Part shown: positions 10,673-23,968 of the stretch, piece by piece
How the letters are laid out: the number at the start of each line of letters is the position of its first letter
How positions within the stretch are numbered: position 1 is the stretch's first letter
Position numbers and translations under genes: made by a program
Origin: Ptiloglossa arizonensis
Taxonomy: Eukaryota > Arthropoda > Insecta > Hymenoptera > Colletidae
DNA length: 64,000 nt
Assembly: GCF_051014685.1 (NCBI RefSeq)
Contig: NW_027479459.1
Span: 55,344-119,343, forward strand
Direction: 5' to 3'
Notes under the pieces: generated by a model
The model's input: only the letters and a program-made list of their open reading frames with translations
Database searches by the model: none
What the model was told of the DNA's origin: nothing

Positions 10673-13600
10673 ACGCAAAATTTTCGCAGTTCTGATGCTC
10701 GAAACGAGTAACTAGAACGGCCTAGGGGAAAAGTACGCATACCGTTGTAATCGGGCGAGTTTCTACTTTCAGATGCAACAGAAATTTTGCGGATTGGTCA
10801 ATCCGTTCGCGAGATATGGCAGTTTGGAGGTAAGAAACGCTTGAGAAACTCAAAATTTTCGCAGTTCTGATGCTCGAAACGAATAACTAAAACGGCCTAG
10901 CGGAAAAGTACGCATACCGTTGTAATCGGGCGAGTTTCTACTTTCAGATGCAACAGAAATTTTGCGGATTGGTGAATCCGTTCGCGAGATATGGTAGTTT
11001 GGAGGTAAGAAACGCTTGTGAAACTCAAAATTTTCGCAGTTCTGATGCTCGAAACGAATAACTAGAACGGCCTAGGGGAAAAGTACGCATACCGTTGTAA
11101 TCGGGCAAGTTTCTACTTTCAGATGCAAAGAAATTTTGCGGATTGGTCAATCCGTTCGCGAGATATGGCAGTTTGGAGGTAAGAAACGCTTGAGAAACTA
11201 AAAATTTTCGCAGTTCTGATGCTCGAAACGAATAACTAGAACGGCCTAGGGGAAAAGTACGCATACCGTTGTAATCGGGCGAGTCTCTACTTTCAGAAGC
11301 AACAGAAATTTTGCGGATTGGTCGATCCGTTCGCGAGATATGATAGTTTGGAGGTAAGAAACGCTTGAGAAACTCAAAATTTTCGCAGTTCTGATGCTCG
11401 AAACGAGTAACTAGAACGGCCTAGGGGAAAAGTACGCATACCGTTGTAATCGGGCGAGTTTCTACTTTCAGATGCAACAGAAATTTTGCGGATTGGTCAA
11501 TCCGTTCGCGAGATATGGCAGTTTGGAAATAAGAATCGCTTGAGAAACTCAAAATTTTCGCATTTCTGATGCTCGAAACGAATAACTAGAACGGCCTAGG
11601 GGAAAAGTACGCATACCGTTGTAATCGGGCGAGTTTCTACTTTCAGATGCAACAGAAATTTTGCGGATTGGTCAATCCGTTCGCGAGATATGGCAGTTTG
11701 GAGATAAGAAACGCTTGAGAAACTCAAAATTTTCGCAGTTCTGATGCTCGAAACGAATGACTACAACGGCCTAGGGGAGAAGTACGCATACCGTTGTAAT
11801 CGGGCGAGTTTCTACTTTCAGATGCAACAGAAATTTTGCGGATTGGTCAATCCGTTCGCGAGATATGGCAGTTTGGAGGTAAGAAACGCTTGAGAAACTC
11901 AAAATTTTCGCAGTTCTGATGCTCGAAACGAATAACTAGAACCGCCTAGGGGAAAAGTGCGCATACCGTTGTAATCGGGCGAGTTTCTACTTTCAGATGC
12001 AACAGAAATTTTGCGGATTGCTCAATCCGTTCGCGAGATATGGCAGTTTGGAGATAAGAAACGCTTGAGAAACTCAAAATTTTCGCAGTTCTGATGCTCG
12101 AAACGAATAACTAGGACGGCCTAGGGGAAAAGTGCGCATACCGTTGTAATCGGGCGAGTTTCTACTTTCAGATGCAACAGAAATTTTGCGGATTGATCAA
12201 TCCGTTCGCGAGATATGGCAGTTTGGAGGTAAGAAACGCTTGAGAAACTCAAAATTTTCGCAGTTCTGATGCTCGAAACGAATAACTAGAACGGCCTAGG
12301 GGAAAAGTACGCATACCGTTGAAATCGGGCGAGTTTCTACTTTCAGACGCGACAGAAATTTTGCGGATTGGTCAATCCGTTCTCGAGATATGGCAGTTTG
12401 GAGGTAAGAAACGCTTGAGAAACTCAAAATTTTCGCAGTTCTGAAGCTCGAAACGAATAACTAGAACGGCCTAGGGGAAAAGTACGCATACCGCTGTAAT
12501 CGGGCGAGTTTCTACATTCAGATGCAATAGAAATTTTGCGGATTGGTCTATCCGTTCGCGAGATATGGCAGTTTGGAGGTAAGAAACGTTTGAGAAACTC
12601 AAAATTTTCGCAGTTCTGATGCTCGATACGAATAACTAGAACGGCCTAGGGGAAAACTACACCTACCGTTGTAATCGGGCGAGTTTCTACTATCAGATGC
12701 AACAGAAATTTTGCGGATTGGTCAATCCGTTCGCGAGATATGGCAGTTTGGAAGTAAGAAACGCTTGAGAAACTCAAAATTTTCGCAGTTCTGATGCTCG
12801 AAACGAATAACTAGAACCGCCTAGGGGAAAAGTGCGCATACCGTTGTAATCGGGCGAGTTTCTACTTTCAGATGCAATAGAAATTTTGCGGATTGGTCTA
12901 TCCGTTCGCGAGATATGGCAGTTTGCAAATAAGAAACGCTTGAGAAACTCAAAATTTTCGCAGTTCTGATGTTCGAAACGAATAACTGGAACGGCCTAGG
13001 GGAAAACTACACATACCGCTGTAATCGGGCGAGTTTCTACATTCAGATGCAATAGAAATTTTGCGGATTGGTCTATCCGTTCGCGAGATATGGCAGTTTG
13101 GAGGTAAGAAACGCTTGAGAAACTCAAAATTTTCGCAGTTCTGATGCTCGATACGAATAACTAGAACGGCCTAGGGGAAAACTACACCTACCGTTGTAAT
13201 CGGGCGAGTTTCTACTTTCAGATGCAACAGAAATTTTGCGGATTGGTCAATCCGTTCGCGAGATATGGCAGTTTGGAAGTAAGAAACGCTTGAGAAACTC
13301 AAAATTTTCGCAGTTCTGATGCTCGAAACGAATAACTAGAACGGCCTAGGGGAAAACTACACCTACCGTTGTAATCGGGCGAGTTTCTACTTTCAGATGC
13401 AACAGAAATTTTGCGGATTGGTCAATCCGTTCGCGATATATGGCAGTTTGGAGGTAAGAAACGCTTGAGAAACTCAAAATTTTCGCAGTTCTGATGCTCG
13501 AAACGAATAACTAGAACCGCCTAGGGGAAAAGTGCGCATACCGTTGTAATCGGGCGAGTTTCTACTTTCAGATGCAACAGAAATTTTGCGGATTGGTCAA

Positions 13601-15046
13601 TCCGTTCGCGAGATATGGCAGTTTGGAAATAAGAAACGCTTGAGAAACTCAAAATTTTCGCAGTTCTGATACCCGAAACGAGTAACTAGAACGGCATAGG
13701 GGAAAAGTACGCATACCGTTGTAATCGGGCGAGTTTCTGCTTTCAGATGCAACAGAAATTTTGAGGATTGGTCAATCCGATCGCGAGATATGGCAGTTTG
13801 GATGTAAGAAACGCTTGAGAAACTCAAAATTTTCGCAGTTCTGATGCTCGAAACGAATAACTGGAACGGCCTAGGGGAAAACTACACATACCGCTGTAAT
13901 CGGGCGAGTTTCTACATTCAGATGCAATAGAAATTTTGCGGATTGGTCTATCCGTTCGCGAGATATGGCAGTTTGGAGGTAAGAAACGCTTGAGAAACTC
14001 AAAATTTTCGCAGTTCTGATGCTCTATACGAATAACTAGAACGGCCTAGGGGAAAACTACACCTACCGTTGTAATCGGGCGAGTTTCTACTTTCAGATGC
14101 AACAGAAATTTTGCGGATTGGTCAATCCGTTCGCGAGATATGGCAGTTTGGAAGTAAGAAACGCTTGAGAAACTCAAAATTTTCGCAGTTCTGATGCTCG
14201 AAACGAATAACTAGAACCGCCTAGGGGAAAAGTGCGCATACCGTTGTAATCGGGCGAGTTTCTACTTTCAGATGCAATAGAAATTTTGCGGATTAGTCTA
14301 TCCGTTCGCGAGATATGGCAGTTTGCAAATAAGAAACGCTTGAGAAACTCAAAATTTTCGCAGTTCTGATGTTCGAAACGAATAACTGGAACGGCCTAGG
14401 GGAAAACTACACATACCGCTGTAATCGGGCGAGTTTCTACATTCAGATGCAATAGAAATTTTGCGGATTGGTCTATCCGTTCGCGAGATATGGCAGTTTG
14501 GAGGTAAGAAACGCTTGAGAAACTCAAAATTTTCGCAGTTCTGATGCTCGATACGAATAACTAGAACGGCCTAGGGGAAAACTACACCTACCGTTGTAAT
14601 CGGGCGAGTTTCTACTTTCAGATGCAACAGAAATTTTGCGGATTGGTCAATCCGTTCGCGAGATATGGCAGTTTGGAAGTAAGAAACGCTTGAGAAACTC
14701 AAAATTTTCGCAGTTCTGATGCTCGAAACGAATAACTAGAACCGCCTAGGGGAAAAGTGCGCATACCGTTTTAATCGGGCGAGTTTCTACTTTCAGATGC
14801 AATAGAAATTTTGCGGATTGATCAATCCGTTCGCGAGATATGGCAGTTTGGAGGTAAGAAACGCTTGAGAAACTCAAAATTTTCGCAGTTCTGATGCTCG
14901 ATACGAATAACTAGAACGGCCTAGGGGAAAACTACACCTACCGTTGTAATCGGGCGAGTTTCTACTTTCAGAAGCAACAGAAATTTTGCGGATTGGTGAA
15001 TCCGTTCGCGAGATATGGTAGTTTGGAAGTAAGAAACGCTTGAGAA

Positions 15047-18000
15047 ACTCAAAATTTTCGCAGTTCTGATGCTCGACACGAATAACTAGAACGGCCTAGG
15101 GGAAAAGTGCGCATACCGTTGTAATCGGGCGAGTTTCTACTTTCAGAAGCAACAGAAATTTTGCGGATTGGTGAATCCGTTCGCGAGATATGGTAGTTTG
15201 GAGGTAAGAAACGCTTGAGAAACTCAAAATTTTCGCAGTTCTGATGCTCGAAACGAATAACTAGAACGGCCTAGGGGAAAAGTACGCATACCGTTGTAAT
15301 CGGGCGAGTTTCTACTTTCAGATGCAACAGAAATTTTGCGGATTGGTCAATCCGTTCGCGAGATATGGCAGTTTGGAGGTAAGAAACGCTTGAGAAACTC
15401 AAAATTTTCGCAGTTCTGATGCTCGAAACGAATAACTAGAACGGCCTAGGGGATAAGTAGGCATACCGTTGTAATCGGGCGAGTTTCTACTTTCAGATGC
15501 AACAGAAATTTTGCGGATTGGTCAATCCGTTCGCGAGATATGGCAGTTTGGAAATAAGAAACGCTTGAGAAACTCAAAATTTTCGCAGTTCTGATACCCG
15601 AAACGAGTAACTAGAACGGCATAGGGGAAAAGTACGCATACCGTTGTAATCGGGCGAGTTTCTGCTTTCAGATGCAACAGAAATTTTGAGGATTGGTCAA
15701 TCCGTTCGCGAGATATGGCTGTTTGGATGTAAGAAACGCTTGAGAAACTCAAAATTTTCGCAGTTCTGATGCTCGAAACGAATAACTAGAACGGCCTAGG
15801 GGAAAAGTGCGCATACCGTTGTAATCGGGCGAGTTTCTACTTTCAGATGCAACAGAAATTTTGCGGATTGATCAATCCGTTCGCGAGATTTGGCAGTTTG
15901 GAGATAAGAAACGCTTGAGAAACGAAAAATTTTCGCAGTTCTGATGCTCGAAACGAGTAACTAGAACGGCCTAGGGGAAAAGTACGCATACCGTTGTAAT
16001 CGGGCGAGTTTCTACTTTCAGATGCAACAGAAATTTTGCGGATTGGTCAATCCGTTCGCGAGATATGGCAGTTTGGAGGTAAGAAACGCTTGAGAAACTC
16101 AAAATTTTCGCAGTTCTGATGCTCGAAACGAATAACTAGAACGGCCTAGGGGATAAGTAGGCATACCGTTGTAATCGGGCGAGTTTCTACTTTCAGATGC
16201 AACAGAAATTTTGCGGATTGGTCAATCCGTTCGCGAGATATGGCAGTTTGGAAATAAGAAACGCTTGAGAAACTCAAAATTTTCGCAGTTCTGATACCCG
16301 AAACGAGTAACTAGAACGGCATAGGGGAAAAGTACGCATACCGTTGTAATCGGGCGAGTTTCTGCTTTCAGATGCAACAGAAATTTTGAGGATTGGTCAA
16401 TCCGTTCGCGAGATATGGCAGTTTGGATGTAAGAAACGCTTGAGAAACTCAAAATTTTCGCAGTTCTGATGCTCGAAACGAATAACTAGAACGGCCTAGG
16501 GGAAAAGTGCGCATACCGTTGTAATCGGGCGAGTTTCTACTTTCAGATGCAACAGAAATTTTGCGGATTGATCAATCCGTTCGCGAGATATGGCAGTTTG
16601 GAGATAAGAAACGCTTGAGAAACGCAAAATTTTCGCAGTTCTGATGCTCGAAACGAGTAACTAGAACGGCCTAGGGGAAAAGTACGCATACCGTTGTAAT
16701 CGGGCGAGTTTCTACTTTCAGATGCAAAGAAATTTTGCGGATTGGTCAATCCGTTCGCGAGATATGGCAGTTTGGAGGTAAGAAACGCTTGAGAAACTCA
16801 AAATTTTCGCAGTTCTGATGCTCGAAACGAATAACTAGAACGGCCTAGGGGAAAAGTAGGCATACCGTTGTAATCGGGCGAGTTTCTACTTTCAGATGCA
16901 ACAGAAATTTTGAGGATTGGTCAATCCGTACGCGAGATATGGCAGTTTGGATGTAAGAAACGCTTGAGAAACTCAAAATTTTCGCAGTTCTGATGCTCGA
17001 AACGAATAACTAGAACGGCCTAGGGGAAAAGTACGCATACCGTTGTAATCGGGCGAGTTTCTACTTTCAGATGCAAAGAAATTTTGCGGATTGGTCAATC
17101 CGTTCGCGAGATATGGCAGTTTGGAGGTAAGAAACGCTTGAGAAACTAAAAATTTTCGCAGTTCTGATGCTCGAAACGAATAACTAGAACGGCCTAGGGG
17201 AAAAGTACGCATACCGTTGTAATCGGGCGAGTTTCTACTTTCAGAAGCAACAGAAATTTTGCGGATTGGTCGATCCGTTCGCGAGATATGGTAGTTTGGA
17301 GGTAAGAAACGCTTGAGAAACTCAAAATTTTCGCAGTTCTGATGCTCGAAACGAGTAACTAGAACGGCCTAGGGGAAAAGTACGCATACCGTTGTAATCG
17401 GGCGAGTTTCTACTTTCAGATGCAACAGAAATTTTGCGGATTGGTCAATCCGTTCGCGAGATATGGCAGTTTGGAAATAAGAATCGCTTGAGAAACTCAA
17501 AATTTTCGCAGTTCTGATGCTCGAAACGAATAACTAGAACGGCCTAGGGGAAAAGTACGCATACCGTTGTAATCGGGCGAGTTTCTACTTTCAGATGCAA
17601 CAGAAATTTTGCGGATTGGTCAATCCGTTCGCGAGATATGGCAGTTTGGAGATAAGAAACGCTTGAGAAACTCAAAATTTTCGCAGTTCTGATGCTCGAA
17701 ACGAATGACTACAACGGCCTAGGGGAGAAGTACGCATACCGTTGTAATCGGGCGAGTTTCTACTTTCAGATGCAACAGAAATTTTGCGGATTGCTCAATC
17801 CGTTCGCGAGATATGGCAGTTTGGAGATAAGAAACGCTTGAGAAACTCAAAATTTTCGCAGTTCTGATGCTCGAAACGAATAACTAGAACGGCCTAGGGG
17901 AAAACTACACCTACCGTTGTAATCGGGCGAGTTTCTACTTTCAGATGCAACAGAAATTTTGCAGATTGGTCAATCCGTTCGCGATATATGGCAGTTTGGA

Positions 18001-19594
18001 GGTAAGAAACGCTTGAGAAACTCAAAATTTTCGCAGTTCTGATGCTCGAAACGAATAACTAGAACCGCCTAGGGGAAAAGTGCGCATACCGTTGTAATCG
18101 GGCGAGTTTCTACTTTCAGATGCAACAGAAATTTTGCGGATTGCTCAATCCGTTCGCGAGATATGGCAGTTTGGAGATAAGAAACGCTTGAGAAACTCAA
18201 AATTTTCGCAGTTCTGATGCTCGAAACGAATGACTACAACGGCCTAGGGGAGAAGTACGCATACCGTTGTAATCGGGCGAGTTTCTACTTTCAGAAGCAA
18301 CAGAAATTTTGCGGATTGGTCGATCCGTTCGCGAGATATGGTAGTTTGGAGGTAAGAAACGCTTGAGAAACTCAAAATTTTCGCAGTTCTGATGCTCGAC
18401 ACGAATAACTAGAACGGCCTAGGGGAAAAGTGCGCATACCGTTGTAATCGGGCGAGTTTCTACTTTCAGATGCAACAGAAATTTTGCGGATTGATCAATC
18501 CGTTCGCGAGATATGGCAGTTTGGAGATAAGAAACGCTTGAGAAACTCCAAATTTTCGCAGTTCTGATGCTCGAAACGAATGACTACAACGGCCTAGGGG
18601 AAAAGTGCGCATACCGTTGTAATCGGGCGAGTTTCTACTTTCAGATGCAATAGAAATTTTGCGGATTGATCAATCCGTTCGCGAGATATGGCAGTTTGGA
18701 GATAAGAAACGCTTGAGAAACGCAAAATTTTCGCAGTTCTGATGCTCGAAACGAGTAACTAGAACGGGCTAGGGGAAAAGTACGCATACCGTTGTAATCG
18801 GGCGAGTATCTACTTTCAGATGCAACAGAAATTTTGCGGATTGGTCAATCCGTTCGCGAGATATGGCAGTTTGGAGGTAAGAAACGCTTGAGAAACTCAA
18901 AATTTTCGCAGTTCTGATGCTCGAAACGAATAACTAAAACGGCCTAGCGGAAAAGTACGCATACCGTTGTAATCGGGCGAGCTTCTACTTTCAGATGCAA
19001 CAGAAATTTTGCGGATTGATCAATCCGTTCGCGAGATATGGCAGTTTGGAGATAAGAAACGCTTGAGAAACTCCAAATTTTCGCAGTTCTGATGCTCGAA
19101 ACGAATGACTACAACGGCCTAGGGGAAAAGTGCGCATACCGTTGTAATCGGGCGAGTTTCTACTTTCAGATGCAACAGAAATTTTGCGGATTGATCAATC
19201 CGTTCGCGAGATATGGCAGTTTGGAGATAAGAAACGCTTGAGAAACGCAAAATTTTCGCAGTTCTGATGCTCGAAACGAGTAACTAGAACGGCCTAGGGG
19301 AAAAGTACGCATACCGTTGTAATCGGGCGAGTTTCTACTTTCAGATGCAACAGAAATTTTGCGGATTGGTCAATCCGTTCGCGAGATATGGCAGTTTGGA
19401 GGTAAGAAACGCTTGAGAAACTCAAAATTTTCGCAGTTCTGATGCTCGAAACGAATAACTAAAACGGCCTAGCGGAAAAGTACGCATACCGTTGTAATCG
19501 GGCGAGCTTCTACTTTCAGATGCAACAGAAATTTTGCGGATTGATCAATCCGTTCGCGAGATATGGCAGTTTGGAGATAAGAAACGCTTGAGAA
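15047..19594 (+). repeat. Left intermediate domain
   Basis: From 15,047 the A and C classes are gone, while B, J and K are still present and the core classes D, F, F', E, G, H and R become common. Clear runs include D, F', E, R-like, P, G, H between about 18,000 and 19,000, followed by R, P/G, H repeated up to 19,594. H copies here carry GCGAGCTTCT, as in much of the core. The stretch looks like the transition in which the core HOR was being assembled from outer variants, but the direction of change is inference. Confidence 0.65.
15397..16795 (+). repeat. Tandem duplication of a 4-monomer block (about 2 x 700 bp)
   Basis: The order J, B, P-like, G at 15,397-16,096 repeats at 16,097-16,795. 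Both J copies carry the otherwise unseen change GGATAAGTAG (at 15,451 and 16,151, exactly 700 bp apart) in place of GGAAAAGTAG, so the change predates the duplication. The second G copy has become a 174-bp K-type at its 3' part (GCAAAGAAA near 16,725), pointing to a later exchange. The first P-like copy has private changes (GAGATTTGG, ACGAAAAA). Confidence 0.87.
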
Positions 19595-22043
19595 ACGCAA
19601 AATTTTCGCAGTTCTGATGCTCGAAACGAATAACTAGAACGGCCTAGGGGAAAAGTAGGCATACCGTTGTAATCGGGCGAGTTTCTACTTTCAGATGCAA
19701 CAGAAATTTTGCGGATTGGTCAATCCGTTCGCGAGATATGGCAGTTTGGAAATAAGAAACGCTTGAGAAACTCAAAATTTTCGCAGTTCTGATACCCGAA
19801 ACGAGTAACTAGAACGGCATAGGGGAAAAGTACGCATACTGTTGTAATCGGGCGAGTTTCTGCTTTCAGATGCAACAGAAATTTTGAGGATTGGTCAATC
19901 CGTTCGCGAGATATGGCAGTTTGGATGTAAGAAACGCTTGAGAAACTCAAAATTTTCGCAGTTCTGATGCTCGAAACGAATAACTAGAACGGCCTAGGGG
20001 AAAAGTACGCATACCGTTGTAATCAGGCGAGTTTCTACTTTCAGATGCAAAGAAATTTTGCGGATTGGTCAATCCGTTCGCGAGATATGGCAGTTTGGAG
20101 GTAAGAAACGCTTGAGAAACTAAAAATTTTCGCAGTTCTGATGCTCGAAACGAATAACTAGAACCGCCTAGGGGAAAAGTGCGCATACCGTTGTAATCGG
20201 GCGAGTTTCTACTTTCAGATGCAACAGAAATTTTGCGGATTGCTCAATCCGTTCGCGAGATATGGCAGTTTGGAAATAAGAAACGCTTGAGAAACTCAAA
20301 ATTTTCGCAGTTCTGATGCTCGAAACGAATAACTAGAACGGCCTAGGGGAAAAGTGCGCATACCGTTGTAATCGGGCGAGTTTCTACTTTCAGATGCAAC
20401 AGAAATTTTGCGGATTGATCAATCCGTTCGCGAGATATGGCAGTTTGGAGATAAGAAACGCTTGAGAAACTCAAAATTTTCGCAGTTCTGATGCTCGAAA
20501 CGAATGACTACAACGGCCTAGGGGAGAAGTACGCATACCGTTGTAATCGGGCGAGTTTCTACTTTCAGAAGCAACAGAAATTTTGCGGATTGGTCAATCC
20601 GTTCGCGAGATATGGCAGTTTGGAGGTAAGAAACGCTTGAGAAACTCAAAATTTTCGCAGTTCTGATGCTCGAAACGAATAACTAGAACGGCCTAGGGGA
20701 AAAGTACGCATACCGTTGAAATCGGGCGAGTTTCTACTTTCAGACGCAACAGAAATTTTGCGGATTGGTCAATCCGTTCTCGAGATATGGCAGTTTGGAG
20801 GTAAGAAACGCTTGAGAAACTCAAAATTTTCGCAGTTCTGATGCTCGAAACGAATAACTAGAACGGCCTAGGGGAAAAGTACGCATACCGTTGTAATCGG
20901 GCGAGTTTCTACTTTCAGATGCAACAGAAATTTTGCGGATTGGTCTATCCGTTCGCGAGATATGGCAGTTTGGAGGTAAGAAACGCTTGAGAAACTCAAA
21001 ATTTTCGCAGTTCTGATGCTCGAAACGAATAACTAGAACGGCCTAGGGGAAAACTACACCTACCGTTGTAATCGGGCGAGTTTCTACTTTCAGATGCAAC
21101 AGAAATTTTGCGGATTGGTCAATCCGTTCGCGATATATGGCAGTTTGGAGGTAAGAAACGCTTGAGAAACTCAAAATTTTCGCAGTTCTGATGCTCGAAA
21201 CGAATAACTAGAACCGCCTAGGGGAAAAGTGCGCATACCGTTGTAATCGGGCGAGTTTCTACTTTCAGATGCAACAGAAATTTTGCGGATTGCTCAATCC
21301 GTTCGCGAGATATGGCAGTTTGGAGATAAGAAACGCTTGAGAAACTCCAAATTTTCGCAGTTCTGGTGCTCGAAACGAATGACTACAACGGCCTAGGGGA
21401 AAAGTGCGCATACCGTTGTAATCGGGCGAGTTTCTACTTTCAGATGCAACAGAAATTTTGCGGATTGATCAATCCGTTCGCGAGATATGGCAGTTTGGAG
21501 ATAAGAAACGCTTGAGAAACGCAAAATTTTCGCAGTTCTGATGCTCGAAACGAGTAACTAGAACGGCCTAGGGGAAAAGTACGCATACCGTTGTAATCGG
21601 GCGAGTTTCTACTTTCAGATGCAACAGAAATTTTGCGGATTGGTCAATCCGTTCGCGAGATATGGCAGTTTGGAGGTAAGAAACGCTTGAGAAACTCAAA
21701 ATTTTCGCAGTTCTGATGCTCGAAACGAATAACTAAAACGGCCTAGCGGAAAAGTACGCATACCGTTGTAATCGGGCGAGCTTCTACTTTCAGATGCAAC
21801 AGAAATTTTGCGGATTGATCAATCCGTTCGCGAGATATGGCAGTTTGGAGATAAGAAACGCTTGAGAAACTCAAAATTTTCACAGTTCTGATGCTCGAAA
21901 CGAATAACTAGAACGGCCTAGGGGAAAAGTGCGCATACCGTTGTAATCGGGCGAGTTTCTACTTTCAGATGCAACAGAAATTTTGCGGATTGATCAATCC
22001 GTTCGCGAGATATGGCAGTTTGGAGATAAGAAACGCTTGAGAA

Positions 22044-23968
22044 ACTCAAAATTTTCGCAGTTCTGATGCTCGAAACGAATGACTACAACGGCCTAGGGGA
22101 GAAGTACGCATACCGTTGTAATCGGGCGAGTTTATACTTTCAGAAGCAACAGAAATTTTGCGGATTGGTCAATCCGTTCGCGAGATATGGCAGTTTGGAG
22201 GTAAGAAACGCTTGAGAAACTCAAAATTTTCGCAGTTCTGATGCTCGAAACGAATAACTAGAACGGCCTAGAGGAAAAGTACGCATACCGTTGAAATCGG
22301 GCGAGTTTCTACTTTCAGACGCAACAGAAATTTTGCGGATTGGTCAATCCGTTCTCGAGATATGGCAGTTTGGAGGTAAGAAACGCTTGAGAAACTCAAA
22401 ATTTTCGCAGTTCTGATGCTCGAAACGAATAACTAGAACGGCCTAGGGGAAAAGTACGCATACCGTTGTAATCGGGCGAGTTTCTACTTTCAGATGCAAC
22501 AGAAATTTTGCGGATTAGTCTATCCGTTCGCGAGATATGGCAGTTTGGAGGTAAGAAACGCTTGAGAAACTCAAAATTTTCGCAGTTCTGATGCTCGAAA
22601 CGAATAACTAGAACGGCCTAGGGGAAAACTACACCTACCGTTGTAATCGGGCGAGTTTCTACTTTCAGATGCAACAGAAATTTTGCGGATTGGTCAATCC
22701 GTTCGCGATATATGGCAGTTTGGAGGTAAGAAACGCTTGAGAAACTCAAAATTTTCGCAGTTCTGATGCTCGAAACGAATAACTAGAACCGCCTAGAGGA
22801 AAAGTGCGCATACCGTTGTAATCGGGCGAGTTTCTACTTTCAGATGCAACAGAAATTTTGCGGATTGCTCAATCCGTTCGCGAGATATGGCAGTTTGGAG
22901 ATAAGAAACGCTTGAGAAACTCAAAATTTTCGCAGTTCTGATGCTCGAAACGAATAACTAGAACCGCCTAGGGGAAAAGTGCGCATACCGTTGTAATCGG
23001 GCGAGTTTCTACTTTCAGATGCAACAGAAATTTTGCGGATTGCTCAATCCGTTCGCGAGATATGGCAGTTTGGAGATAAGAAACGCTTGAGAAACTCAAA
23101 ATTTTCGCAGTTCTGATGCTCGAAACGAATGACTACAACGGCCTAGGGGAGAAGTACGCATACCGTTGTAATCGGGCGAGTTTCTACTTTCAGAAGCAAC
23201 AGAAATTTTGCGGATTGGTCGATCCGTTCGCGAGATATGGTAGTTTGGAGGTAAGAAACGCTTGAAAAACTCAAAATTTTCGCAGTTCTGATGCTCGACA
23301 CGAATAACTAGAACGGCCTAGGGGAAAAGTGCGCATACCGTTGTAATCGGGCGAGTTTCTACTTTCAGATGCAACAGAAATTTTGCGGATTGATCAATCC
23401 GTTCGCGAGATATGGCAGTTTGGAGATAAGAAACGCTTGAGAAACGCAAAATTTTCGCAGTTCTGATGCTCGAAACGAGTAACTAGAACGGCCTAGGGGA
23501 AAAGTACGCATACCGTTGTAATCGGGCGAGTTTCTACTTTCAGATGCAACAGAAATTTTGCGGATTGGTCAATCCGTTCGCGAGATATGGCAGTTTGGAG
23601 GTAAGAAACGCTTGAGAAACTCAAAATTTTCGCAGTTCTGATGCTCGAAACGAATAACTAAAACGGCCTAGCGGAAAAGTACGCATACCGTTGTAATCGG
23701 GCGAGCTTCTACTTTCAGATGCAACAGAAATTTTGCGGATTGATCAATCCGTTCGCGAGATATGGCAGTTTGGAGATAAGAAACGCTTGAGAAACTCAAA
23801 ATTTTCACAGTTCTGATGCTCGAAACGAATAACTAGAACGGCCTAGGGGAAAAGTGCGCATACCGTTGTAATCGGGCGAGTTTCTACTTTCAGATGCAAC
23901 AGAAATTTTGCGGATTGATCAATCCGTTCGCGAGATATGGCAGTTTGGAGATAAGAAACGCTTGAGAA
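22044..23968 (+). repeat. Canonical core higher-order repeat unit, 11 monomers, 1,925 bp
   Basis: This is the cleanest full unit. Monomer starts are F 22,044 (GCGAGTTTATAC), I 22,219, Q 22,394 (GATTAGTCTATCC), L 22,569, D 22,744 (CCTAGAGG), D 22,919, F' 23,094, E 23,269 (preceded by TTGAAAAAC), G 23,444, H 23,619 and P' 23,794 (TTTCACAG). The next F starts at 23,969. The private markers GTTTATAC, GATTAGTC, CCTAGAGG, TTGAAAAAC and TTTCACAG recur at the matching places in later units. Confidence 0.9.

Larger units (their letters stand above)
1..15046 (+). repeat. Left outer domain: A/C/B/J/K variant mixture
   Basis: This part is marked by class A (GATACG with ACTACACCTACC) and class C (AACTGGAACGG, ACCGCTG, ACATTC, GATGCAATAG), mixed with B, D, E, J and K. 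The last class A copy of this side is 14,872-15,046, and neither A nor C is seen again until 46,361. Class F first appears near 11,750. The organisation is an 11-mer early on (527-4,374), then less regular blocks in which the run C, A*, D, C recurs at 4,375 and 8,398, and a similar A*, D, C, A run starts near 12,597. Recurrence of the same variant mix on the far right side suggests these are the older layers of the array. Confidence 0.8.
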
